Shown here: piece by piece, positions 16,931-24,773 of the stretch
Layout of the letters: every line of letters begins with the position of its first letter
How positions within the stretch are numbered: position 1 is the first letter of the stretch
Source: RYN-230 sp963834705
Lineage (GTDB): Bacteria > Actinomycetota > Actinomycetes > Streptosporangiales > Streptosporangiaceae
Assembly (NCBI GenBank): GCA_963834705.1
Contig: CAWICV010000014.1
Coordinates: 62,001-126,000, forward strand
Length of the DNA: 64,000 bases
Direction of reading: 5' to 3'
Made by a program: the position numbers and the translations under genes
The notes under the pieces: generated by a model
The model's database searches: none
Seen by the model: only the letters and a program-made list of their open reading frames with translations
Told to the model about the DNA's origin: nothing

Positions 16931-18325
16931 ATGGAGCACGTCATGATCAAGTCTCCCGCGGCCATCCCGCGCGTCCGGCGGCTGCGACTGCTGGCCGCGG
17001 CCATGCCGCTGGCAGCCCTGCTCGCCACGGCCTGCAGCCCGGCCCAGACAGGCGCAGCCAGCAGCGGCGGACCAGCCCGCCAGCCGGCCGCCCCGCCGCC
17101 CAGCTCGACCGCCGACTGTAACTCGCTCACCACCTGCTACACGCCGCAGCAGTTCCAGGTGGCCTACGGCATCAAGCCGCTCCTCGGCCGCGGGATCAAC
17201 GGCCGCGGCGAGACCGTCGTGCTGCCCGAGCTCGCCGAATCGCGGCTCAACCCGCCCCTGGTCACCGACATGCGCCAGGACATGGCGGCCTTCGACAACA
17301 TGTTCCACCTGCCGGCCGCGCGGATGCGGGTCGTCACCGCGCTGGCCGGCGCCGGTTCCCCCTGGCTGGCTTTCGGCGAGGAGGTGCTGGACGTCGAGAT
17401 GGTGCACGCGCTCGCCCCCGATGCCAGCCTTGTCATCCTCCTGGTCCCGTCGACATCCCTGGACAACACCAGCAACGCGGTCTCCGCCGCCGTCGCCTCG
17501 CTCCGTCTTGGCAGCACGGAAGGCGGCGTCATGTCGATCAGCGCCGCGGGGCAGATCGGCGGCGAGCACTGCGTGAGCCGCGCCCAGGCCAGCAGCGTGA
17601 ACGCGGCACTCCAGGCGGCCGCCAGCCGCCACGTGACGGTGGTCGCCGCCTCGGGCGACATCGGAGCGGTGGCCGAACCGTGCGATGTCTACGGGGCGCT
17701 GACCGGCGGTGGCACGTTCACCCCGGTCAAGGAGGTCAACCTGCTGGCCTCCGATCCGCTCGTGCTCGGAGCCGGCGGCACCAGCCTGACCGCCAGCCAC
17801 ACCACCGGCGCCTGGCAGGGCGAGACCGCCTGGGGCCTGCCCTACGGCGGCCCCGGATCGGCCTTCCAGGCATCCGGCGGCGGGTTCAGCCGCCTGTTCC
17901 CCCGTCCCGGCTACCAGGACGGCGTCCCCGGCATCCGGGCCACCCGGGGGGTGCCCGACGTGTCGGCCGACGCCAGCGGCCACACCGGTATGGCGATCGT
18001 CCTCAGCGCCCGCGGCAGGACCGTGATCCGCGACAGCGGCGGTACCAGCGCTAGCGCCCCGATCTGGGCCGCGCTGATCGCCCTGGCCGACCAGTACGCC
18101 GGGCGGCACCTGGGTCTCGTCAACCCCGCCATCTACCAGATCGCCCGCGGCCCCCGCTACCACCAGGCCTTCCACGACGTCACCCAGGGAAACAACACCG
18201 TGCAGTTCCCGCCCACGACGATCACTGGCTACCAGGCGGCATCCGGCTGGGATCCGGTTACCGGCTGGGGCAGCCCCGACGCACAGGTGCTCATCCCGCT
18301 GCTCGCACGCTACGCGGTGCCTTAA
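16931..18325 (+). CDS. S53 family (sedolisin-like) serine-carboxyl peptidase lipoprotein
   Basis: A 464-residue secreted protein. A basic N-terminus and hydrophobic stretch end in lipobox LLATAC (Cys35). The peptidase body starts almost directly (CYTPQQFQVAYGI), so the usual ~180-residue propeptide of S53 enzymes is missing. Active-site elements are present: Glu and Asp in EEVLDVEMVHALAP, oxyanion Asp in AASGDIGA, nucleophile Ser in GGTSASAPIW, and the calcium-site region near HDVTQGNN and GWDPVTGWGSPD. S53 enzymes act in acid; the anchor suggests a cell-surface role. ATG 16931 or 16943 are both possible. The last codons overlap the convergent zinc-ribbon reading frame. Confidence 0.88.
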   Translation: MEHVMIKSPAAIPRVRRLRLLAAAMPLAALLATACSPAQTGAASSGGPARQPAAPPPSSTADCNSLTTCYTPQQFQVAYGIKPLLGRGINGRGETVVLPELAESRLNPPLVTDMRQDMAAFDNMFHLPAARMRVVTALAGAGSPWLAFGEEVLDVEMVHALAPDASLVILLVPSTSLDNTSNAVSAAVASLRLGSTEGGVMSISAAGQIGGEHCVSRAQASSVNAALQAAASRHVTVVAASGDIGAVAEPCDVYGALTGGGTFTPVKEVNLLASDPLVLGAGGTSLTASHTTGAWQGETAWGLPYGGPGSAFQASGGGFSRLFPRPGYQDGVPGIRATRGVPDVSADASGHTGMAIVLSARGRTVIRDSGGTSASAPIWAALIALADQYAGRHLGLVNPAIYQIARGPRYHQAFHDVTQGNNTVQFPPTTITGYQAASGWDPVTGWGSPDAQVLIPLLARYAVP

Positions 18326-20843
18326 CATTTGCACCCCAATGTCCCGGCCCCGGCGTCCCGCCGGGTCCGGTGCCATCGCTCCACCAACCCTTCGGTAACC
18401 CGCAGGTCGTGCGCGATCCGGCTGATCCCGTGGCCGCGGGCGAACCGCTCAGCTGCCCCATACACCACTCCCGTGGACGGGAACCCGTGCTCAACGAGCT
18501 GCGGGCCGCTTGGGTGCTGCCGTGTAATCGTCGCGGATGACGCGCGTACTGTAACAGTCCCTCGTCACCTGCCATCTCGTTCTGGTGGGGTGTTCTGGCG
18601 GCCACATACTCAGTCCAGTCGCGGTGGGTGCTGCGTGTCCAGCGGGTGGCCGTGGAGATGTGCAGCCCCGTTATCCCCGCCAGGACGGAGGCGGGCAGCT
18701 CGGCGGCGAGCGCGCCAACCGCGGTATTGCGTGCGGCTTGAGTGGTGATGCCGTGTCGGCGCAGCCCCGTGCGGAGGTGAGCGTGGCTGGCCGGCCGGGT
18801 GGAGTCGTTGCCGGGAAACAGCCAGCTCGGCGGCCCGGCGAGGCGGGTGAGAATGGTGCCAGGGGCGGGCTGGAGCGCGAGCTGGCCGATCAGGGCGGCG
18901 AGCCGGGGCGGCAGGAGGATCAGGCGGCCGTGACGGCGTAGCCAGGTCTGGCCGTCATGGCGGGTGATGTCGTCACGGGTGAGGTGGGCGATCTTGCTGA
19001 GCGGCAGGCCGTAGACGAGCACCAGCGCGCCGGCGACGCGCAGGTCCAGCGGCATGCCGGTGTCATCCAGGCAGGTACGCAGCTGCCGGGCTTGCTCACG
19101 GTCGTCGAGGAAGCCGGCCGGCACGGCGGCTGGACGGCCTTTCACGGCGACGTCGCGGGTGATCTTGTGCCGGACGGTCCAGCTGACGAACGGCTGGATC
19201 GGGGTGTGCCGGCCGGGCCCAGCCAGGAGCCACTGGTCAAGCTGATCCTGGGTCAGGGCGCTCAGGTCGGTGCCGTGCTGGCTGAGCCAGTCCAGCAGGG
19301 CAACGGCGGCGGTGATACGGGCCCGGATGGACGCGGCGGCGGTGGAGCTGGTCAGCCCGCCGTGGTTCTTGCGACGGGCACGCTGAAGGAGGAACCAGTG
19401 CGCGTAGGGCTGGATCAGGCGCGCGTGGCCGGGCGGCCGGGTGGCGAGGAGCTGGTCGAGCCAAGGCGTGATCCGCTCGAGGTGCTCGTCGCGGGAGGGC
19501 AGGACGCCGGCGCCGACCAGGACGTCGCGGACGTAGTGCACGGCCTTGGACGGGGGCACGGCATCCAGGTGCTGGTGGGTCAGCGGCCCATCGTGCTCCA
19601 GGAGCCGGTGCACCAGGCCGGCAGAGTGCCCGTAGGACAGCCAGCGCAGCACCGTGACCGGGCGGCCTGCCTGGGCCAGCGCCTGAGCAAGCACGCTGAT
19701 CTGCTCGCTGCCTGAGCGGTTCCGCGCCCGATCGGTCAGCTCGGTGAGCCGGTCATCCAGCACGCAGCCGGCGCAGCGGCCATAGCTCAGCAGGAAGCCG
19801 GCCGCGCCGCAGCGGCGGCAGCCGTAGTCAACAGCGAACCCGCCGCACGGCCCGCAGATCAGCTCGCCACTGCTGGCCCGGGCGATCAGGGGCTGGGCGG
19901 TGCCACAGGCATGGCAGGACGCTGGATGGGAGCGGATGTAGCCGTAGCAGGGGGCACAGACAGGGCCGATCGGCCAGCTGGCCTTGACTGGGCGCTGTTT
20001 CGCGCAGCGGCAGCAGAGCCGGGCCGGGCGGGGCGCGCAGCCCAGGCAGACCGGCTTGCCGGCGGCGTAGCTACACGGCCGGATGCGGAAGCACACCGAG
20101 CACACGGCGGCCGGGCCGCGGTAACACGCCGAGCACAAGTCCGGGCTGCCCGGCCCGGCGCGCTTTTTCACCGGCCGGACCTGGCCGCAGTTTCCGCACG
20201 GCCGCGCCGGGCTGCGGTAACAGCGGTGGCAGACGGGCCCGTCGCCGGTGATCGCTGCCGCGGGCCGCGCGGCACCGCAGGAATGGCAGGTGCGGGCGGG
20301 CCGGCCCTGACAGCGGGAACATAGCGGCGTGCCGTCGGCGGCGTGCCCGGCGATCCGGGCGGGCTGCCCGCACTGGCCGCACGGCTGGATGCGGGCCGGT
20401 TCCCGGTTGTAACAGGCACCGCAGATCAGCCCGTCCGGCCGGCGGGCGGCCGGGACGGCGATCCGGCCGCATCGCGCACATTCGGTGCGGCGGGCCCGGG
20501 CCTTGCAGGTGACGCAGATCCGCCCGGCGGGGCTGAGGCTGTTCAGCGCGGCGGTGATCTTCCCGCAGCCCGCGCACCGCGGCGGGATGACCCAGTCGTG
20601 TCCCTCGGCGTGCAGCCGCCAGGCCAGCCGGATCAGGCCGGGCGGGATGTCCTGGCGGTGGGTGCGCAGCGGGTCCGGATGCCCGGCCAGGTGCGCGGCG
20701 ATCTGCCGCAGCGATCCCTGCCCCGCCGACCCGGCGCGTTGCAGGACACCGGCAGCGCCGTCACGGTCCAGGCCGGGCACCGCCGCGAGAAGATACGCAG
20801 TGACCGCGTCCCGGTCAGCAGCCAGCCTGGAAGACGGTCTCAT
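18291..20843 (-). CDS. Zinc-ribbon-array protein with degenerate tyrosine-recombinase domain
   Basis: An 850-codon reading frame. Residues 90-360 contain 18 CxxC motifs in regular succession (CAGC, CVTC, CARC, CGAC, CGQC, CSRC and so on), enough for nine zinc ribbons. Residues ~490-750 follow the outline of a tyrosine recombinase: SAM-like helices, then VLVYGLPLSKIAHLTRDDI and ITTQAARNTAVGALAAEL, then GLHISTATRWTRST. By eye, the first catalytic Arg is Pro614, the HxxR His is Gln702 (Arg705 kept) and the nucleophile Tyr is Trp735, so it should not cleave DNA. It overlaps the XRE gene by 4 bp (ATGA). Likely a DNA- or RNA-binding partner of the active recombinase upstream. Residues after ~750 may be read-through. 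Confidence 0.7.
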   Translation of the reverse strand: MRPSSRLAADRDAVTAYLLAAVPGLDRDGAAGVLQRAGSAGQGSLRQIAAHLAGHPDPLRTHRQDIPPGLIRLAWRLHAEGHDWVIPPRCAGCGKITAALNSLSPAGRICVTCKARARRTECARCGRIAVPAARRPDGLICGACYNREPARIQPCGQCGQPARIAGHAADGTPLCSRCQGRPARTCHSCGAARPAAAITGDGPVCHRCYRSPARPCGNCGQVRPVKKRAGPGSPDLCSACYRGPAAVCSVCFRIRPCSYAAGKPVCLGCAPRPARLCCRCAKQRPVKASWPIGPVCAPCYGYIRSHPASCHACGTAQPLIARASSGELICGPCGGFAVDYGCRRCGAAGFLLSYGRCAGCVLDDRLTELTDRARNRSGSEQISVLAQALAQAGRPVTVLRWLSYGHSAGLVHRLLEHDGPLTHQHLDAVPPSKAVHYVRDVLVGAGVLPSRDEHLERITPWLDQLLATRPPGHARLIQPYAHWFLLQRARRKNHGGLTSSTAAASIRARITAAVALLDWLSQHGTDLSALTQDQLDQWLLAGPGRHTPIQPFVSWTVRHKITRDVAVKGRPAAVPAGFLDDREQARQLRTCLDDTGMPLDLRVAGALVLVYGLPLSKIAHLTRDDITRHDGQTWLRRHGRLILLPPRLAALIGQLALQPAPGTILTRLAGPPSWLFPGNDSTRPASHAHLRTGLRRHGITTQAARNTAVGALAAELPASVLAGITGLHISTATRWTRSTHRDWTEYVAARTPHQNEMAGDEGLLQYARHPRRLHGSTQAARSSLSTGSRPREWCMGQLSGSPAATGSAGSRTTCGLPKGWWSDGTGPGGTPGPGHWGANVKAPRSVRAAG
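18322..18468 (-). pseudogene. Possible transposase-type helix-turn-helix relic
   Basis: In a minus-strand frame different from the overlapping long reading frame, 48 codons starting at a GTG read VVYGAAERFARGHGISRIAH then LRVTEGLVERWHRTRRDAG before a TAA. This resembles the N-terminal helix-turn-helix of IS630-like transposases or a small regulator, and codon choice looks coding. If so, the C-terminal ~100 residues assigned to the 850-residue reading frame upstream are read-through rather than native. Low confidence. Confidence 0.3.
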
Positions 20844-21181
20844 GAGCTGCCCGGCCGGCGGATCGCAGAGCGCCGCACCGGCGGCGGGGCCGTGCCGGAC
20901 CCGGCGGCCTTGCGGACGGGGCGGCTGACCTTCTTGACCTCGATCAGGTCACCGGGCTGGCACTCCAGGATGTCGCACAGCGCGGCGAGGGTATCCATGC
21001 TCAGCCGCTGCGGCGGCCGGGTGACCAGCCGGAACACCTGCTCGCGAGACAGGTCGACGCCGCGCTCGGCCAGCAGCGGCACCAGCTCTGAGGTGTGGTA
21101 AAGGCCCCGCTCGGCCATCCGCAGCCGCAGGTGCCAGTCGATGCCCATCTTGCGGATCACCGCGCGTCCTCCTCCTGCCAC
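20840..21181 (-). CDS. Small XRE-type helix-turn-helix protein
   Basis: A 113-residue protein. After a short leader, residues ~20-80 form a Cro/CI-like domain: TSELVPLLAERGVDLSREQV, FRLVTRPPQRLSMDTLAALC, DILECQPGDLIEV, followed by a basic tail rich in Arg and Pro. It overlaps the 3' end of the recombinase gene by 25 bp and the zinc-ribbon gene by 4 bp, so all three are translationally coupled. It may control the module or act as a directionality or architectural factor. The exact start is uncertain; a GTG eight codons in is an alternative. Confidence 0.8.
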   Translation of the reverse strand: MAGGGRAVIRKMGIDWHLRLRMAERGLYHTSELVPLLAERGVDLSREQVFRLVTRPPQRLSMDTLAALCDILECQPGDLIEVKKVSRPVRKAAGSGTAPPPVRRSAIRRPGSS

Positions 21182-22284
21182 AGGTCACCGTGCCGCGCCT
21201 GCAGCGCCCGGGTGAGCAGCCGGTTGCGGAACTCATCCCCGACCCCGGAGTAAATCGCCGTGGTCGAGGCATGCGCGTGGCCGGCCTGGTCCTGGACGAA
21301 CCGCTCGGGGTAGCCGAACTCCAGCAGGTGAGTGATGTAACTGTGCCTCAGGCAGTGCAGGTCCAGCTCGCCCGGCAGCCCGGCCGCGGCGCGGGCCCGG
21401 GCGAACGCCACGTCAGCGCCCCGCAGCCCGATCCGCGCCCGCCGCTCGGTGACGAACAACGCCGGGTGCGCGCCGGGCACCAGCAGCGGGCGGATCTCAT
21501 CCTGCCACTGGGCCAGGACCTCGATGACCCAGTCCATCTCCGGGACCAGCAGCACGGTGCGCCGCTTGGGCGGGCTCCCGGCCGAGGACTTGCCCCACCG
21601 CACGAACAGCGCCCCGTACCGGCCGAACGCCGGAGCCTTCGGGTTGCGCCGCAGGTCGGCCAGGTCCAGGCCACACGCCTCCCGCCGGCGCAGCCCGAAC
21701 GCATACACGCACTTGAGCAGCGCCGCGTCCCGCCGGGCGGTCAGCTCACCCTTGCGGCCCCGCTCCCGGGCCTGCCCGGCCAGCCCGTCGGCGGCATCCA
21801 GCAGCGCCTGGACCTCGTCATAGGTCAGCGGCCGCCGCCCCCGCCGTCCCTCGTAGTCCAGCCGGTGCGCCACCGTGTTCCACGCATCCAGCACCTGGGA
21901 CGGCGCGGCGCCGAACCGCTGCTCGCACACCGCGGCCCACCCGTAGCGGGCGTCGGTGAGGTAGTCCAGGAACAGCCGCAGCGTCACCTGATAGCCCCGC
22001 GCCGTCGACGCCGCCGCCGGACGGCCGCCGCAGCGGAGGGAACCGAAGAACGCCTCAATCTCGGCAGCGTTCCACTGCCACGGGTACTGCCCGGAGAACT
22101 CCGCCAGCCGCCGCACCAGCCGGGCCCGCGCTGCGATCGTGCGGTCCTGCAGGAACCGGGCGCGCTGCTGGCGTCCCCAGCCTTCCAGCATCGCCGCCAG
22201 CACCGCAGGCTCGGGATCCAGCGGCACCACGTTGCCCGCCAGCACCAGGCCAGCCGCGCCGGGCAGCTCAGGAACCGCATCCAT
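21157..22284 (-). CDS. Tyrosine recombinase/integrase
   Basis: A XerC/D-like recombinase of about 375 residues from ATG 22284 (GTG 22314 would add ten). The N-terminal SAM-like core-binding domain includes FLQDRTIAARARLVRRLAEF and a YQVTLRLFLDYLTD segment; the catalytic domain has all key residues: Arg199 (YAFGLRRREACGL), a candidate Lys in the beta-hairpin, His310-x-x-Arg313 (LHCLRHSYITHL), His336 (AGHAHASTTAIY) and nucleophile Tyr345. It should be active. It heads a three-gene overlapping unit with the XRE and zinc-ribbon proteins. No Shine-Dalgarno is seen before ATG 22284, so translation may be leaderless. Confidence 0.88.
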   Translation of the reverse strand: MDAVPELPGAAGLVLAGNVVPLDPEPAVLAAMLEGWGRQQRARFLQDRTIAARARLVRRLAEFSGQYPWQWNAAEIEAFFGSLRCGGRPAAASTARGYQVTLRLFLDYLTDARYGWAAVCEQRFGAAPSQVLDAWNTVAHRLDYEGRRGRRPLTYDEVQALLDAADGLAGQARERGRKGELTARRDAALLKCVYAFGLRRREACGLDLADLRRNPKAPAFGRYGALFVRWGKSSAGSPPKRRTVLLVPEMDWVIEVLAQWQDEIRPLLVPGAHPALFVTERRARIGLRGADVAFARARAAAGLPGELDLHCLRHSYITHLLEFGYPERFVQDQAGHAHASTTAIYSGVGDEFRNRLLTRALQARHGDLWQEEDAR

Positions 22285-22425
22285 GACGTTGTATCTAACA
22301 CAACATTGATGCACTGGCGCAAGGACACCGGCCCAGCCTTCGTGACGGCGCAGGGAGGCGGGCCGAGTCCGCTAGTCTCAGCCTGCTGACCGGCCCAGAC
22401 CGGTGTCACCTGCAGGCACCGAATG

Positions 22426-22440
22426 TTGCATCAGATGCAA
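22426..22440. promoter_or_regulatory. Inverted repeat upstream of the recombinase module
   Basis: TTGCATC-A-GATGCAA, a perfect 7-bp inverted repeat with a 1-base centre, about 140 bp upstream of the recombinase start in an AT-richer stretch. The start region 22283-22310 also holds related TTGT/ACAA and ATGCA words. It could be an operator for the XRE protein or part of a recombination site; the spacer is short for a recombinase core. Confidence 0.35.
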
Positions 22441-22546
22441 TAGATCCCGTTCCCACGCTGCGCGTGATCCACGACACCCAGCTCAAGCAGGCCGTCATCT
22501 GACCGAACAGGGCCGCGTGCTGGCCCGGCTCGATCCCGGCCACTGA
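22441..22546 (+). pseudogene. 3' remnant of an unidentified gene
   Basis: Plus-strand reading gives DPVPTLRVIHDTQLKQAVI before TGA (22500-22502), and a shifted frame continues LTEQGRVLARLDPGH to TGA at 22544-22546. Together they resemble the end of a small helical protein or winged-helix regulator, cut off upstream near the recombinase module. The TGA at 22544 starts a tandem repeat, as at other gene ends here. Family not identified. Confidence 0.25.
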
Positions 22547-22590
22547 ACCACTGGCCACTGAGCCACTGGCCACTGAGCCACTGATTCTGA
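22544..22590 (+). repeat. 15-bp tandem repeat (3 units)
   Basis: Units beginning TGAACCACTGGCCAC and TGAGCCACTGGCCAC at 22544 and 22559, then a decaying third unit. Each unit begins with TGA; the first TGA could be the stop of the gene remnant at 22441-22546. Confidence 0.75.
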
Positions 22591-22613
22591 TCTGCTGATA
22601 CGGGGGTATCCGG

Positions 22614-22988
22614 ATGCTCGATCACGTCGCGATGCAGTGCGAAGATCCGGCCGCGAGCGCCGCGTTCTATGACGCCGTGCTGGGCACCGTCGGCGGCGGC
22701 CGGGTCATGGACTTCGGAGATGTCATCGGCTATGGCATCGGCGGCAAGCCCGATTTCTGGATCGGCCCGCACAACACCGGCACCGGGTTCCGCGAATCCC
22801 ACCTGGCCTTTGCAGCGCCCAGCCGGGCGGCGGTCCGGGAGTTCTTCGCGGCCGCCGTCGGTACCGGCGCCGAGGTGCTGTACGAGCCCCGGGTCTGGCC
22901 GGAGTACCACACCAGCTACTACGCCGCGTTCGTCCGCGACCCGGACGGCAACAACGTCGAGGCCGTCTGTCACCTGCCCGAGGACTGA
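22614..22988 (+). CDS. VOC family (glyoxalase-like) protein
   Basis: A 124-residue single-module vicinal-oxygen-chelate protein: MLDHVAMQCEDPAASAAFYD, then SHLAFAAPSRAAVREFFAAA and YYAAFVRDPDGNNVEAVCH. His4, His in SHLAF and Glu near the C-terminus are at the usual metal-ligand positions. The length matches the common bacterial VOC/bleomycin-resistance-type fold, which dimerises to form an active site. The ATG is preceded by a weak GGGGG tract. Stand-alone gene; substrate unknown. Confidence 0.88.
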   Translation: MLDHVAMQCEDPAASAAFYDAVLGTVGGGRVMDFGDVIGYGIGGKPDFWIGPHNTGTGFRESHLAFAAPSRAAVREFFAAAVGTGAEVLYEPRVWPEYHTSYYAAFVRDPDGNNVEAVCHLPED

Positions 22989-23005
22989 TTTCAGCCCGCT
23001 GGCCC

Positions 23006-23096
23006 GTGCCGCCACACGGTGCCGCCACACGGTGCCGCCACACGGTGCCGCCACACCGTGCCGCCACACGGTGCCGCCGCACTGTGCCGCCACACC
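23006..23096. repeat. 13-bp tandem repeat (7 units)
   Basis: Seven consecutive 13-bp units of GTGCCGCCACACG (units 4, 6 and 7 carry substitutions, mostly in the last bases), starting 17 bp after the VOC stop codon. Thirteen is not a multiple of three, so it is not a coding repeat. Confidence 0.95.
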
Positions 23097-23145
23097 TTTG
23101 CCAGCACGCATTGGTGGACGGCGCATCTGGCGCCCGGCCACCCCA

Positions 23146-23997
23146 TCAGCTAGCTGAGGCCGCGATCAGGTCGAGGGACGGCCCGGGGTCCAGCGCCTCG
23201 GCGCGCAGCCGCTCGAACACGGCGGTATAGGCCCGCACCTCGCCCGGATCGTCCAGCACCAGGCTGCCGGTCAGGTGCTCGGTGTACACCACCGGAGGGT
23301 CGGCGGGATCGGCGAAGTCGAGAATGGTGAACGGGCTGACCGCCTGCACATGGGCGGCCGCACCGGCCGGCAGTACCTGTAGCGTCACCTGGCCGCGGTC
23401 GGCCACCTCGGCCAGCTTGCGCAACTGGGCCCGCATCACCTCCGGGCCGCCCACCTGGACCCGCAGCGCGCCCTCGCTCAGTACCAGGCGCAGCTCCGGC
23501 GGCGCGGCGCCGTCCAGCACCGCCTGCCGTTCCATCCGCAACGCTACCTGCTGCTCGATGTCGCGGGCCCGGCGCTCGGCGCCCGGCGCGGCGCGCAACA
23601 TCGCCCTGGTGTAGTCCTCGGTCTGCACCAGGCCGGGCAGCACCATCGACTGGAAATCGTGCAGCCGGGCCGCCTCGGCCTCCAGCCCCAGATAGGGCTC
23701 CAGCCAGCTTGGCGTGACCGGGCCGAAGCGGTGCCACCAGCCCTTCCGCCGGGCTTCCCGGGCCAGTTCGACGAGCGCGTCGGCCTGGCCCCCGGTGACG
23801 CCGTAGACGTCGAGCAGCTCCCGTACGTCGCCGGGCCGGACGCTGATCCGGCCGGTTTCTATCCGGCTGATCCGGGTGCCCGAGCAGTCCAGCCGCTGGC
23901 CCACGCTCTCGCAGGTTAAGCGGGCCTGCTCACGGAGGCGGCGCAACTCGGTGCCGAGACGCTTGCGCCGGACGGTAGGGCTGGGGCTGACGGGCAT
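23146..23997 (-). CDS. XRE-family regulator with DUF5753 ligand domain
   Basis: A 283-residue protein with an N-terminal helix-turn-helix (ELRRLREQARLTCESVGQRL, CSGTRISRIETGRISVRPGD) and the DUF5753 domain from about residue 95 (WLEPYLGLEAEAARLHDFQS, VLPGLVQTEDYTRAMLR, through VVYTEHLTGSLVLDDPGEV). This architecture is abundant in Streptomyces relatives and is usually adjacent to DUF397 or small ATPase genes. Here it is divergent from an HATPase protein, with a palindrome between them. Regulatory target inferred to include the divergent gene. Confidence 0.92.
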   Translation of the reverse strand: MPVSPSPTVRRKRLGTELRRLREQARLTCESVGQRLDCSGTRISRIETGRISVRPGDVRELLDVYGVTGGQADALVELAREARRKGWWHRFGPVTPSWLEPYLGLEAEAARLHDFQSMVLPGLVQTEDYTRAMLRAAPGAERRARDIEQQVALRMERQAVLDGAAPPELRLVLSEGALRVQVGGPEVMRAQLRKLAEVADRGQVTLQVLPAGAAAHVQAVSPFTILDFADPADPPVVYTEHLTGSLVLDDPGEVRAYTAVFERLRAEALDPGPSLDLIAASAS

Positions 23998-24123
23998 ATC
24001 GTCTCCGTGCTCGTACTAAAACCAGCCCAGTGACCCTACATGAGCAGGGCAAAAGGCGCATAATGCCGGTAGGTGCCGCGCGTGTTGCTGCCGACATGTG
24101 GTCAGCTCACGCACGATACTGAG

Positions 24124-24136
24124 ACGTATGATACGT
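24124..24136. promoter_or_regulatory. Putative operator between divergent XRE and ATPase genes
   Basis: ACGTAT-G-ATACGT, a perfect 6-bp inverted repeat with a 1-base centre, in the only AT-rich part of the divergent intergenic region. A related ACGATAC word lies just upstream. Plausible site for the XRE-DUF5753 regulator. Confidence 0.45.
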
Positions 24137-24204
24137 TGCCGCATTTGCCGGGGCCGGAACCGGCACGCGCGAGGTAGCCGAACTCCGGGGAGGTGATCCC
24201 CGCG

Positions 24205-24756
24205 ATGCACCGGTTCAGCACCGGTCCGTACTCGGTGGTTGCCGCCGAGGACCTGGGGCCGGCTCACCCGGATACCGGCTGGCTGCTGCGCTCTCAGCTG
24301 GTATTCGGCGCGCTGCCCGGGGCGGTCCCGTGCGCGCGGCTGCATGCCCGGCTGGTGCTGTTCGAATGGGGCCAGGGGGGCCTGGCCGACTCGGTGGAAC
24401 TGGTTGTCTCCGAGCTGATGACGAATGCGCTGCGCGCGGCCGCCCCGACCAGCCGGGGCTGGGCGGGCAGCCAGGGAATCCTGGCCGGCCCGGCCGGCGG
24501 GCTGCCGCCCATCGGGTTCCGGATGGCCTCGGACGAGCGGCAGGTGCTGGTCGAGGTGTGGGACGGCAATCCGGCCCCGCCGCTGCAGGGCTCGGGGCCG
24601 GTTAGCCAGGAGAGCGAGAACGGCCGCGGCCTATTAATGGTGCAGCAGATCAGCCGCCAGTGGGGCTACTACTATCCGGCCGCCGAGCCAGGCGAGGCCG
24701 CCCCCGGCGGGCATCCGGTCAAGGTGGTCTGGGCGCTGGTCGCCGCCGTCCGCTGA
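24205..24756 (+). CDS. Anti-sigma-factor-like ATP-binding protein (HATPase_c)
   Basis: A 183-residue GHKL-type ATPase of the RsbW/SpoIIAB-like group common in Streptomyces. The N box is VELVVSELMTNALRAA; the G1 region VLVEVWDGNPAPP and G2 ENGRGLLMVQQISRQWGYY follow. The ATG at 24205 is preferred over GTG 24193 because GGGGAGG occupies 24187-24193. These proteins bind ATP and often bind sigma or anti-anti-sigma partners, or act with XRE-DUF5753 neighbours, as the divergent arrangement here suggests. Confidence 0.88.
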   Translation: MHRFSTGPYSVVAAEDLGPAHPDTGWLLRSQLVFGALPGAVPCARLHARLVLFEWGQGGLADSVELVVSELMTNALRAAAPTSRGWAGSQGILAGPAGGLPPIGFRMASDERQVLVEVWDGNPAPPLQGSGPVSQESENGRGLLMVQQISRQWGYYYPAAEPGEAAPGGHPVKVVWALVAAVR

Positions 24757-24773
24757 GCGGCCAGCCGGCTGGT

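Noticed and set aside
18322..22440. Terminal inverted repeats for the recombinase module
   Set aside because: Only short AACATT/TGCA words are shared between the two ends; not long enough to call.
23006..23096. CRISPR array
   Set aside because: Direct 13-bp units with no spacers and no cas genes.
24193..24195. GTG 24193 as start of the HATPase gene
   Set aside because: It overlaps the GGGGAGG ribosome binding site; ATG 24205 has correct spacing.
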